A DNA stretch of 64,000 bases, taken from the NCBI RefSeq assembly GCF_040403615.1, contig NZ_JBBAKG010000008.1, positions 1 through 64,000 of the forward strand. Direction: 5' to 3'. Made by a program: the position numbers and the translations under genes. Each line of letters opens with the position of its first letter. Position 1 is the first letter of the stretch. Below the pieces are notes generated by a model, which was not told the DNA's origin, did not search any database, and was given only the letters and a program-made list of their open reading frames with translations. Positions 57,396-64,000 of the stretch are shown piece by piece. This DNA comes from Haliscomenobacter sp040403615 (GTDB taxonomy: Bacteria > Bacteroidota > Bacteroidia > Chitinophagales > Saprospiraceae).

Positions 57396-59669
57396 ATGAA
57401 ATATTTAATTGGCTTGTTGCTGATATTGTTCAGTTGGGGCTACATTCTTGCCCAATCTCTTCCCATTATCCCCCTCCCACAACAAATTACTGCCAAGTCA
57501 GGGCAATTTGTTGTGAGTAGTCAAACCAATATTCGTTTTGACTTGGGAAACGAGAACGTAGGCCTTGCCGCAAGCTATTTCAATCAATGGCTCAACAGTT
57601 ACGCGGGATACAGCCTTGCATTTGGAAAAGCAGAGAAGAATACCATTATTCTGGAACTTAGCCCCAACGTGCAACTAGCGGAAGGTTACTCCCTCCAAAT
57701 CACTCCAGATCAAATCAAAATCCAGGCCTGGCAGCCAGCCGGTTTGTTTTATGGCATTCAATCGTTGATTCAGTTGTTTCCGGTTAGGGCCACAGGGCAA
57801 AGCAGCTTACCCTGCGTTGACATCCAGGATCAGCCTGCTTTTGGTTACCGGGGCGTCATGCTGGATGTAGGCCGCTACTTCTTTGGGCCCGAACAGGTGA
57901 AATCCTTTATCGATATGTTGGCTCGGTACAAAATCAATCGCTTTCATTGGCACCTGACCGAAGATCAGGGCTGGCGCATCGAAATCAAAAAGTACCCTAA
58001 ACTGCAAGAAATTTCCGCCTGGCGCAATGAAACCCTGGTTGGAAAACTAAGCAACGATGCCCCAAAAAAATTTGATGGGCAAAAGCATGGTGGTTTTTAT
58101 ACCCAGGAAGAGGTCAAGGACATTGTAGAATATGCCCGTCAGCGCTTCATTACGATTATTCCCGAGATTGAAATGCCGGGACATGCACAGGCTGCCATTG
58201 CTGCCTATCCCGAATTGGGATGTACAGATCAAAAATTGGGAGTAGCGACCTATTGGGGCGTTTCTAAAAATGTATTTTGCCCCAATGAAGCCACTTTCAA
58301 ATTTTTGGAAGATGTTTTGAGTGAGGTAATCCCTTTGTTTCCCAGCCCGTACATCCACATTGGTGGAGATGAATGCCCCAAGGATCAATGGAAGACCAAT
58401 GCGGTGGCGCAGGAGATCATCAAGCGGGAAAAACTCAAGGATGAGCATGAATTGCAAAGCTATTTCATCCGGCGTATTGAAAAATACTTGAACCAGCACG
58501 GCAAACAAATCATTGGTTGGGACGAGATTTTAGAGGGGGGCCTGGCTCCCAATGCTACGGTAATGTCTTGGCGGGGCACAGAAGGCGGCATCGAAGCCGC
58601 CAAGCAAAACCATACCGTCATCATGACGCCTACCTCTTATTGCTACATTGATTACTACCAGTCCTTGCATCCCGACGAACCCTTGGCCATTGGCGGATAC
58701 TTACCCCTGAAAAAGGTATACAGTTACAACCCCATTCCGAAAGAACTGAATGCAGAACAGGCCAAATACATTCTGGGCGCCCAAGCCAACTTGTGGACGG
58801 AATACATCAAAGAACCCTCCAAATTGCAATACATGGCCAATCCCAGAGTACAGGCATTGGCCGAAGTGACCTGGTCTGGCGAAGCACAAAAGAACTTTCC
58901 AGATTTTGTGAATCGACTGCTTACGCACCAGCAAGTCTGGAAAAGAGAGGGCTACAATTTTGGAAACCACCTCTTTGATATTGACGTTCAAGCTGCCGCC
59001 GAAGGAAATGGGGTAAAAATAAACGCATCCAATCCGTCCCAACAAGGCACAATTCGGTATTCCAGCAATGGCTCCTCCCCTACTGTGACTAGCCCAGCTA
59101 TTGGCAATAAACTTGACTTAAATCAAACTGGAACCTACGTGTTTCAATCCTTCCTGGACGGACAAGCGATTGGCCGTTCTGCCAAACTGGAACTCAACTT
59201 TCACCGTGCAGCGGGTAAAAAAATCACCTTGAGTACCCCTCCATCACCTCAGTACAGTGGATCAGGCAATGGATCCTTGATCAATGGCGTGGTTGGCAGC
59301 AACCTACGGTTCAATGATGCAGAATGGCTGGGATTTTCTGGAAAAGACTTGGTTGCGGTAATCGACCTAGGCAAAGCTACTGCGGTAAAAGCCGTTAAGC
59401 TGCGTTTTTTCAGTAGCGCGGGCCAATGGGTGTATGCGCCTAAAGCCGTGAAATTGAGCTGGAGCAACGATGAAAATCGTTTTGAAAAATCCCAAAGCAG
59501 CACCATCGCTGCGGGTAAAGACAACATTGTTGCACCAACCATAGCATTAAAAAAGGCCAAAGCGCGTTACCTCAAGCTAGAAATCAGCAATTTTGGGGAA
59601 ATCCCAGCGGGCGCACCCGGTGCAGGAAATCGTTCCTGGCTCTTTGTTGATGAAATCATTGTGGAATAA
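57396..59669 (+). CDS. Exported beta-N-acetylhexosaminidase (GH20) with discoidin-like C terminus
   Basis: A 757-residue enzyme with a signal peptide (LIGLLLILFSWGYILAQ). Residues about 22-150 are the GH20b domain; the GH20 barrel follows with YRGVMLDVGRYFFG, FHWHLTEDQGWRIEIKKYP, IIPEIEMPGHAQAAIAAYPELGC and the catalytic pair in HIGGDECPKDQW (D325-E326). WDEILEGGLAPNATVMSWRG completes the site. After a chitobiase-like CHB-type segment, the last 150 residues (from GSLINGVVG) look like an F5/8 C discoidin domain that binds sugar. It would release GlcNAc from chitin oligomers or glycans, feeding the operon's kinase. Confidence 0.94.
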   Translation: MKYLIGLLLILFSWGYILAQSLPIIPLPQQITAKSGQFVVSSQTNIRFDLGNENVGLAASYFNQWLNSYAGYSLAFGKAEKNTIILELSPNVQLAEGYSLQITPDQIKIQAWQPAGLFYGIQSLIQLFPVRATGQSSLPCVDIQDQPAFGYRGVMLDVGRYFFGPEQVKSFIDMLARYKINRFHWHLTEDQGWRIEIKKYPKLQEISAWRNETLVGKLSNDAPKKFDGQKHGGFYTQEEVKDIVEYARQRFITIIPEIEMPGHAQAAIAAYPELGCTDQKLGVATYWGVSKNVFCPNEATFKFLEDVLSEVIPLFPSPYIHIGGDECPKDQWKTNAVAQEIIKREKLKDEHELQSYFIRRIEKYLNQHGKQIIGWDEILEGGLAPNATVMSWRGTEGGIEAAKQNHTVIMTPTSYCYIDYYQSLHPDEPLAIGGYLPLKKVYSYNPIPKELNAEQAKYILGAQANLWTEYIKEPSKLQYMANPRVQALAEVTWSGEAQKNFPDFVNRLLTHQQVWKREGYNFGNHLFDIDVQAAAEGNGVKINASNPSQQGTIRYSSNGSSPTVTSPAIGNKLDLNQTGTYVFQSFLDGQAIGRSAKLELNFHRAAGKKITLSTPPSPQYSGSGNGSLINGVVGSNLRFNDAEWLGFSGKDLVAVIDLGKATAVKAVKLRFFSSAGQWVYAPKAVKLSWSNDENRFEKSQSSTIAAGKDNIVAPTIALKKAKARYLKLEISNFGEIPAGAPGAGNRSWLFVDEIIVE

Positions 59670-59693
59670 TCACTTGATTGATACCTGGAGAAG

Positions 59694-59713
59694 AAGGCTT
59701 TTTTCGTAGCCTT
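59694..59713 (+). terminator. Weak terminator after the GH20 gene
   Basis: AAGGCT/AGCCTT hairpin (59694-59699, 59708-59713) followed by T residues, 24 bp past the stop at 59669. A looser outer pairing GGAGAAGA/TCTTCTCC surrounds it. Confidence 0.45.
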
Positions 59714-59760
59714 TTTATCGTCCACCCTCTTCTCCGGGCAACAATCCTTAATCATAGATC

Positions 59761-60057
59761 ATGCACGGCATCACGAGCAAAACACTAGACGACGTTTACC
59801 GCGAATTGGAAAGCATTCAGGTAGACGACCATGCTTTTGGCACCATCGCCAATTTATTGGATGAATCCATCACCTTAACTTCCAAGATTTGTCCACGCAA
59901 CAGCTACGCCATGAGCGCATTGGAAAAAATATGGAAGCAAAAACTCCAAAAAGCTGGTGAAATTGAAAAGCACCTCCCCTCTCATCTTACCGAATTGGAT
60001 GAAGTGCGCAAGGGGCTGATGATGGAGATCTACTCGAATTTGTATTTTGGGATTTGA
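59761..60057 (+). CDS. Small hypothetical protein
   Basis: A 98-residue protein, predicted mostly helical (TLDDVYRELESIQVDD, SALEKIWKQKLQKAGEIEKH, ELDEVRKGLMMEIYSNLYFG). Length, codon use and its ATG support a real gene, but I recognise no family. It lies 91 bp behind the GH20 gene, just past a terminator hairpin, and is followed by the large inverted repeat. Confidence 0.5.
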   Translation: MHGITSKTLDDVYRELESIQVDDHAFGTIANLLDESITLTSKICPRNSYAMSALEKIWKQKLQKAGEIEKHLPSHLTELDEVRKGLMMEIYSNLYFGI

Positions 60058-60063
60058 TTTGGG

Positions 60064-60194
60064 GGCAGCTTCGCTGCTGTTTTATTCTACCACCTCAGTC
60101 ACTTTAGAATCACCTAAGAAAATGCATTGACTTAGGTGACCCTTAGGTGTCTCAAGTGCCTAAGGTGGTGGAATAAAACAGCAGCGAAGCTGCC
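60064..60194. repeat. Dispersed inverted repeat, CCACCTTAGG family, copy 2
   Basis: Left arm 60064-60118 starts GGCAGCTTCGCTGCTG, right arm 60131-60194 ends with its complement; both arms continue through TTTTATT and CCACCT...AGGTGG. The right arm shares AGTGCCTAAGGTGGTGGAA with the copy at 30069-30111. It lies between two convergent genes and its tip hexamer GCAGCGAAGCTGCC also follows the repeat near 10561. Confidence 0.8.
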
Positions 60195-60199
60195 ACGCA

Positions 60200-62050
60200 T
60201 CACTTTTTCCAAATTTTAGCTACACTCCCACTTGCCCCCGCTTGTGCCCGCACCAGCAACAAACCTTCAGCTCCAGCAGGGATATTCAGCTCAAACTCAT
60301 GTTCACCAGCACCCATTTGGCCCTGAAAAACTGTGGAGATTTTTTGACCCAACAGGTTGTACACCTCAATCTGGATTGGTAGCGCTTCTTCCAGGCTCAA
60401 ATTGATTCGAGCACCATCCTGATAGATCGAGGGAACTTGCATTTTTAAATCTTTGGTTGACAAAGGATTCTTTGTAGAGGTTGCTACTCCTCTGGCTCGA
60501 TCCCAGTAATCACTTTTTTGGGTACGTAGTCCTTCCCCACTTACTACTGGTGACTTGATGTCGATGTAGGAGTCTTTTTGCCAATCATACGTTGGCCATA
60601 CGGTAATGCCTGTACCGTTGGGGTTTCCGGTGCGGGCAAAGTTGGTCCAGTAGTCCAGGAACGCTTTGGCTACAACTTTGTCGTTGTTGTTGTAGGAGGC
60701 ACTTTTGCCGTAATTCGTGTCTTCTATGGTTTGAAACAAATAAGGCAATTCCAGGCCATGAGTGCTGCCATAAAAACTGCCCAACCCAGCCTGAGCGTGG
60801 GAAAAGAAGTAACGCCATACGGGTTCCGTTTGTGCCAAATCCATACCACGTGCCAGCCGACGCGCAGGAGCGGTAAACTGGGCATCGGTCAGGGCTTGAA
60901 TGTACGATTGTCTGGCTTGGGCATTGGTTGTTCCTGGCGGGTAAAGACTCAATCCTTCTGCTTCGTATGCGTTGGGCACATAAGAGGCAAATAAGGTACG
61001 GACCTGAGCAGGCGTAACCACCAATGGGCTAAAGGCCGCCATTTCATCAGCATTGGAACCCATCAATACAGGCATTCGGTTGTGTTGTCCCGTTACAATG
61101 GTGAGCGCAGGGTCTTTGGGCAGCACAATTCCGTCTACTACTGGCCCCCAGCCCAGGCTCACCTTGCCCCCAGCCAAAGGATTGTCCAGAACGGAAATGA
61201 TTTTATCAACAGGCAGCGCATTCAAGCAAGCCAATTGTTGCTCCAAAGTGCCCGTGGTGCAACCCATCGAAGTGGCAAAGGATTTTCCATTTGATTCGGC
61301 GAGCGCATAAGGGCTAGCCACTGGAGAACCACTTTGAATCCCCGCTCGGTGAAACAAACCTTTGGCAGAAGGAACTGCGAGTAACACCGAAGTATTTACG
61401 GCCCCAGCTGATTCTCCAAAAACCATGACGTTGTTGGGATCTCCACCAAATGCGGCAATATTGCTTTTGACCCACTCCAGCGCGAGGATTTGATCCATGG
61501 TACCGTAATTTCCCGAGGTTTTGCTTGCACCCTTGGCAAGCGCAGGATGTGCCAAAAAGCCCAATGGCCCCAGGCGGTAGTTGATGGTCACTACTACGAC
61601 ATCTTTGCGCGAAGCGATGTATTTTCCGGTGTACAGCAAAGCGCCATTGACGCTTTCGGTGGCCGAACCCTGCTGATTGCCTCCACCGTGGATGAAAAAC
61701 ATCACGGGGCGAGATCCCGTCAGGGCAGGAGTCCACACATTGAGGTAAAGGCAGTCTTCCACCCCTTCGGTGACGGAAGTGTCTGGTTTGGTGGATTCAA
61801 AATTCTTTTGAGGGCATTTTGGCGCAAAAGTCGTGGCCATACGGGTGACCGTCCAGGGGCTGGGAGGTTGGGGAGCATTCCAACGCAAATTTCCAACGGG
61901 TGGCTTGGCGTAGGGAATGCCTTTGAAACTGAGGATTCCCTCCTCAGTTCCCCCTTGAATGGGGCCGAAAGAGGTGTTGACTGAGGTTTGAGCAGTAAGG
62001 AGCAAACTCCAGGTGATCAAAAATAGGAAGAGTGGAAAATTCTTGTGCAT
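60200..62050 (-). CDS. Secreted type B carboxylesterase with T9SS-like C terminus
   Basis: A 616-residue serine hydrolase. The signal peptide (NFPLFLFLITWSLLLTAQ) precedes the alpha/beta fold: FKGIPYAKPPVGNLRW, EDCLYLNVWTPA, MFFIHGGGNQQGS (oxyanion hole) and the nucleophile elbow MVFGESAGAVN. GFxxHGLELPYLF carries the catalytic His. After the catalytic domain about 75 residues (SIYQDGARINLSLEEALPIQIEVYNLLGQKI ... AGAEGLLLVRAQ) resemble a T9SS sorting signal, so the enzyme is probably secreted or surface-bound. Substrate unknown. The ATG at 62050 is chosen because the longer frame adds 48 unlikely residues. Confidence 0.88.
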   Translation of the reverse strand: MHKNFPLFLFLITWSLLLTAQTSVNTSFGPIQGGTEEGILSFKGIPYAKPPVGNLRWNAPQPPSPWTVTRMATTFAPKCPQKNFESTKPDTSVTEGVEDCLYLNVWTPALTGSRPVMFFIHGGGNQQGSATESVNGALLYTGKYIASRKDVVVVTINYRLGPLGFLAHPALAKGASKTSGNYGTMDQILALEWVKSNIAAFGGDPNNVMVFGESAGAVNTSVLLAVPSAKGLFHRAGIQSGSPVASPYALAESNGKSFATSMGCTTGTLEQQLACLNALPVDKIISVLDNPLAGGKVSLGWGPVVDGIVLPKDPALTIVTGQHNRMPVLMGSNADEMAAFSPLVVTPAQVRTLFASYVPNAYEAEGLSLYPPGTTNAQARQSYIQALTDAQFTAPARRLARGMDLAQTEPVWRYFFSHAQAGLGSFYGSTHGLELPYLFQTIEDTNYGKSASYNNNDKVVAKAFLDYWTNFARTGNPNGTGITVWPTYDWQKDSYIDIKSPVVSGEGLRTQKSDYWDRARGVATSTKNPLSTKDLKMQVPSIYQDGARINLSLEEALPIQIEVYNLLGQKISTVFQGQMGAGEHEFELNIPAGAEGLLLVRAQAGASGSVAKIWKK

Positions 62051-62091
62051 AGGTTTGGGTTTTGGCAACTTTGACCATCCATGCACAAGAA
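62040..62091. promoter_or_regulatory. Inverted repeat overlapping the esterase start codon
   Basis: TTCTTGTGCAT (62040-62050) is complemented exactly at 62081-62091. In the minus-strand mRNA this 11-bp stem would pair leader with the start codon region, which could block translation until opened. Confidence 0.4.
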
Positions 62092-62267
62092 AGTTTAATC
62101 TGGAAGAAGTTACTATTAATATTTTTTGACAAACTTTGTCGTCAACACGTAAGTTTCTTATCGTCTTAATTGTAATACTCTTCTTGATTATCAATCATTT
62201 CCGTTGATTTAGAATGAGCTGTGAAAATAAATCATCGGGTCGAACAATCCCCTATTTGAATTTGAAA

Positions 62268-62903
62268 TCAGTTTTTGGGATTTTGAATACGGCTAAGTTG
62301 ACAAGTGGTTTTATAGCTGTGCCGAGGATCGGAGCTGCTCCAAAAACTGGAACCATCCGCTTTGAAATAGGCGAAGCCCAACTGAAGAGACATCTTGTCT
62401 TCGCTCCAATTCCCGGATTCAATCAGGTTGATGCAAAAATTGGGTTGCAGACGTGTTTTTTCCTCTTCAGCCCGAAAGCCCATTTTCAACTGGTGAAAAT
62501 CCTCTTTTCCCACTGAGCCCGAAAGGAGGTAATCTTCTATCCCCAATCGGCTTTTCACTTGGGCTTTGCCTTCAAACATACGCTTTTCAGAAGTCGAGCC
62601 CAAGCCCCCCCGGGTTCGCCGACGGTGTGATCTTGAGGCTTTTTTTCTCCGGTCTGCATCGCTGAGGGGGACAAAAACTTCCAAGACCATGGATTTTTCA
62701 ATCCCGTCTGGATCTTTGAATTTTCCTTGCCAGCTACCAACCAACAATTTGGCGTTTTTATCGCGATTGTAGGCCCAAGGTCTGACCTGGTAATCCCGCC
62801 AATAGCTGTATTGATAATCGCATTCATACATGCCCCAACTGAGCAAAATGGCTACCAGAAGGTACGGCAAGCAACCAATTAGTTTGTTTTTATTCGATGC
62901 CAT
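62268..62903 (-). CDS. Anchored hypothetical protein
   Basis: A 211-residue protein with one N-terminal hydrophobic segment (LIGCLPYLLVAILLSWGMYECDY, residues about 8-30) and a soluble domain. LVGSWQGKFKDPDGIEKSMVLEVFVPL suggests a strand-rich start; a positively charged patch KKASRSHRRRTRG follows, and the end is Ser/Trp-rich. I recognise no family. It lies 20 bp downstream of the bicupin gene on the same strand, so the two probably form an operon. The 217 bp between its end and the esterase start carry the esterase leader. Confidence 0.6.
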   Translation of the reverse strand: MASNKNKLIGCLPYLLVAILLSWGMYECDYQYSYWRDYQVRPWAYNRDKNAKLLVGSWQGKFKDPDGIEKSMVLEVFVPLSDADRRKKASRSHRRRTRGGLGSTSEKRMFEGKAQVKSRLGIEDYLLSGSVGKEDFHQLKMGFRAEEEKTRLQPNFCINLIESGNWSEDKMSLQLGFAYFKADGSSFWSSSDPRHSYKTTCQLSRIQNPKN

Positions 62904-62923
62904 AGTTGTACATTTTCAAAGGA

Positions 62924-63952
62924 TTAAAATTGGAGTGGCGCACCTACCACTTTCATATCGTGTGCCAAAAATGGATCTGTTCCGGCTGGTAAAGTTACAT
63001 TTCCACCAATAGACCTGAAAAAGTCTTCCATTTTTCCCGCAGGGGTAAAGAAAAAAAGCAATTTACCGGTATCGGATAGCTGGGCAAAAGTGTGGGGTAC
63101 TGTTCTGGGTAAAAAAATCATATCGCCTTTGAGCAATTCAAATTTTTCCTTGCCACATTGAAACAGGTAGCGCCCTTCTGAAACGTAAAACACCTCATCC
63201 TGATGGGGGTGAATGTGCAGAGGTGGTCCTCCTTTGGTGACCCCCTTGTATTCAAAAATGGACAGTTCATTGCCGGTATCTTTTCCCGATACTTTGATGT
63301 CATTGGCATTGACCCCATCAATGAGGGTGGTTTCTTTGAAGCGTCCTTTATTTGCCCTGACCACAAAACCTTTGCTGGGTAGATCGATCAAGGTATGTTG
63401 ATCCGTAGCAGAAATGGAGGGGCCGTAGTTTTGAATGGAACAGTCTTTACCAAGTTTCTCGTACTGTGCCTTACTCGCCTTACCATCCCACTTGGTCAAT
63501 TGCAGAAAAAACTCTTCCATTTTTCCCGCAGGCTGTAAAAAGTAAAACAATTGACCCCGATCTGAAATTTGTACCCAGGTATGCGGGATGGTGCGGGGTA
63601 AAAAGATCAAGTCGCCGTTCTTCAATAAGGTCTTTTCATCCCCAACTTGAAAGACATACTCCCCTTCCAATACGAAGAATACCTCGTCCTGAAACTGGTG
63701 GGCATGGTAACTGGGACCAACTTTTTCCACCCCTACGTACTCGAAAGTGGACAATTTGCCCTTGGTGTCTTTAGAAGACAATTTTAGGTCGTTGGGATTG
63801 ATACCGTGAAAAGGCGTTGGCTGATTAAAGCGACTGGCTTTGGCCCTGACCACCAGCGCTTTCCCAGGGGAGCTATTCACAAAGGCTTCATTGGCAAAAG
63901 CAAAGGCAGGGAAGGAGACCAGCGTTGTATACACAAAATTGCGTCGGTTCAT
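62924..63952 (-). CDS. Exported bicupin protein (quercetin-dioxygenase-like fold)
   Basis: A 342-residue protein of two cupin domains. The N terminus MNRRNFVYTTLVSFPAFAFA is a Tat-type (twin Arg) signal, suggesting a folded metalloprotein in the periplasm. Cupin 1 has YHAHQFQDEVFFVLEGEYVF and TIPHTWVQ; cupin 2 has PLHIHPHQDEVFYVSEGRYLF and TVPHTFAQ: the His/Glu/His metal ligands are present in both. The halves are clearly similar, so an internal duplication is likely. Substrate unknown. Start by the ATG at 63952. Confidence 0.85.
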   Translation of the reverse strand: MNRRNFVYTTLVSFPAFAFANEAFVNSSPGKALVVRAKASRFNQPTPFHGINPNDLKLSSKDTKGKLSTFEYVGVEKVGPSYHAHQFQDEVFFVLEGEYVFQVGDEKTLLKNGDLIFLPRTIPHTWVQISDRGQLFYFLQPAGKMEEFFLQLTKWDGKASKAQYEKLGKDCSIQNYGPSISATDQHTLIDLPSKGFVVRANKGRFKETTLIDGVNANDIKVSGKDTGNELSIFEYKGVTKGGPPLHIHPHQDEVFYVSEGRYLFQCGKEKFELLKGDMIFLPRTVPHTFAQLSDTGKLLFFFTPAGKMEDFFRSIGGNVTLPAGTDPFLAHDMKVVGAPLQF

Positions 63953-64000
63953 TGTAGTTGCATTTAAAATTGGAACTTAACCTAACCGTTAAGTATGTTC

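Overview
The window looks like a chromosomal segment of a Bacteroidota bacterium, probably of the Saprospiria type (Haliscomenobacter/Lewinella-like; the genus level is only a guess). Supporting signs are promoters with a TAnnTTTG -7 box, type IX secretion C-terminal domains on two secreted proteins, BACON repeats, a DUF4296 lipoprotein, a NagB-PIG-L fusion, an Mrp ATPase without the C-terminal CxxC, and an EAD11-type effector-associated domain. No rRNA, tRNA, prophage, complete insertion sequence or CRISPR array was seen. Genes are densely packed on both strands and most are housekeeping or metabolic.

Layout. 1-5.8 kb: end of a FucP-type sugar transporter, convergent galactokinase, two tandem small Rieske lipoproteins, then an Fe-S/pyrimidine group on the minus strand (Mrp, NifU-domain protein, PyrF) containing REP-like hairpins. 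5.9-11.8 kb, plus strand: a riboflavin kinase/FAD synthetase fused to a family 2 glycosyltransferase, coupled to an RluA pseudouridine synthase; a Uma2 protein; a kinase plus acyl-CoA dehydrogenase pair equivalent to the two halves of ACAD11. 12-19 kb, minus strand: ABC-F ATPase, PhoR/PhoB-like two-component pair, DUF4296/SixA pair, NrtR-like Nudix regulator with PncB. 19-36 kb: QueA, NAD(P)HX repair enzyme, M48 protease, beta-propeller phosphoesterase, an EAD11 membrane protein, M50 protease, PdhB, MnmD, an AP2/HNH-like protein with an AT-hook, RibD, a thioredoxin-like protein and a glucosaminidase.

36-46.8 kb: GlcNAc kinase and phosphofructokinase, then a 1,895-residue secreted BNR/BACON protein; the two convergent genes are separated by a perfect 42-bp-arm palindrome that starts and ends on their stop codons. 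Next come a membrane protein and a lipoprotein translationally coupled to a LytS-type kinase. 46.8-52.8 kb, minus strand: ECF sigma factor with a large single-pass membrane partner, a GH13 amylase and DnaA. 53-60 kb: an amino-sugar island with a LacI regulator diverging from a ROK kinase, NagB-PIG-L and a GH20 hexosaminidase. The divergent promoter region carries three evenly spaced copies of one palindrome. 60-64 kb: a secreted carboxylesterase, a small anchored protein and a bicupin.

Themes. (1) Amino-sugar and peptidoglycan/chitin breakdown: GH20, ROK kinase, NagB-PIG-L, BadF-type GlcNAc kinase, glucosaminidase and PfkA could together take oligosaccharides to glycolysis. (2) Cofactor supply: RibF, RibD, PncB with its Nudix regulator, Nnr, Mrp/NifU. 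(3) Intergenic spaces are repeatedly occupied by large imperfect inverted repeats of several sequence families, one present twice 30 kb apart, which look like dispersed non-coding elements placed at gene 3' ends.
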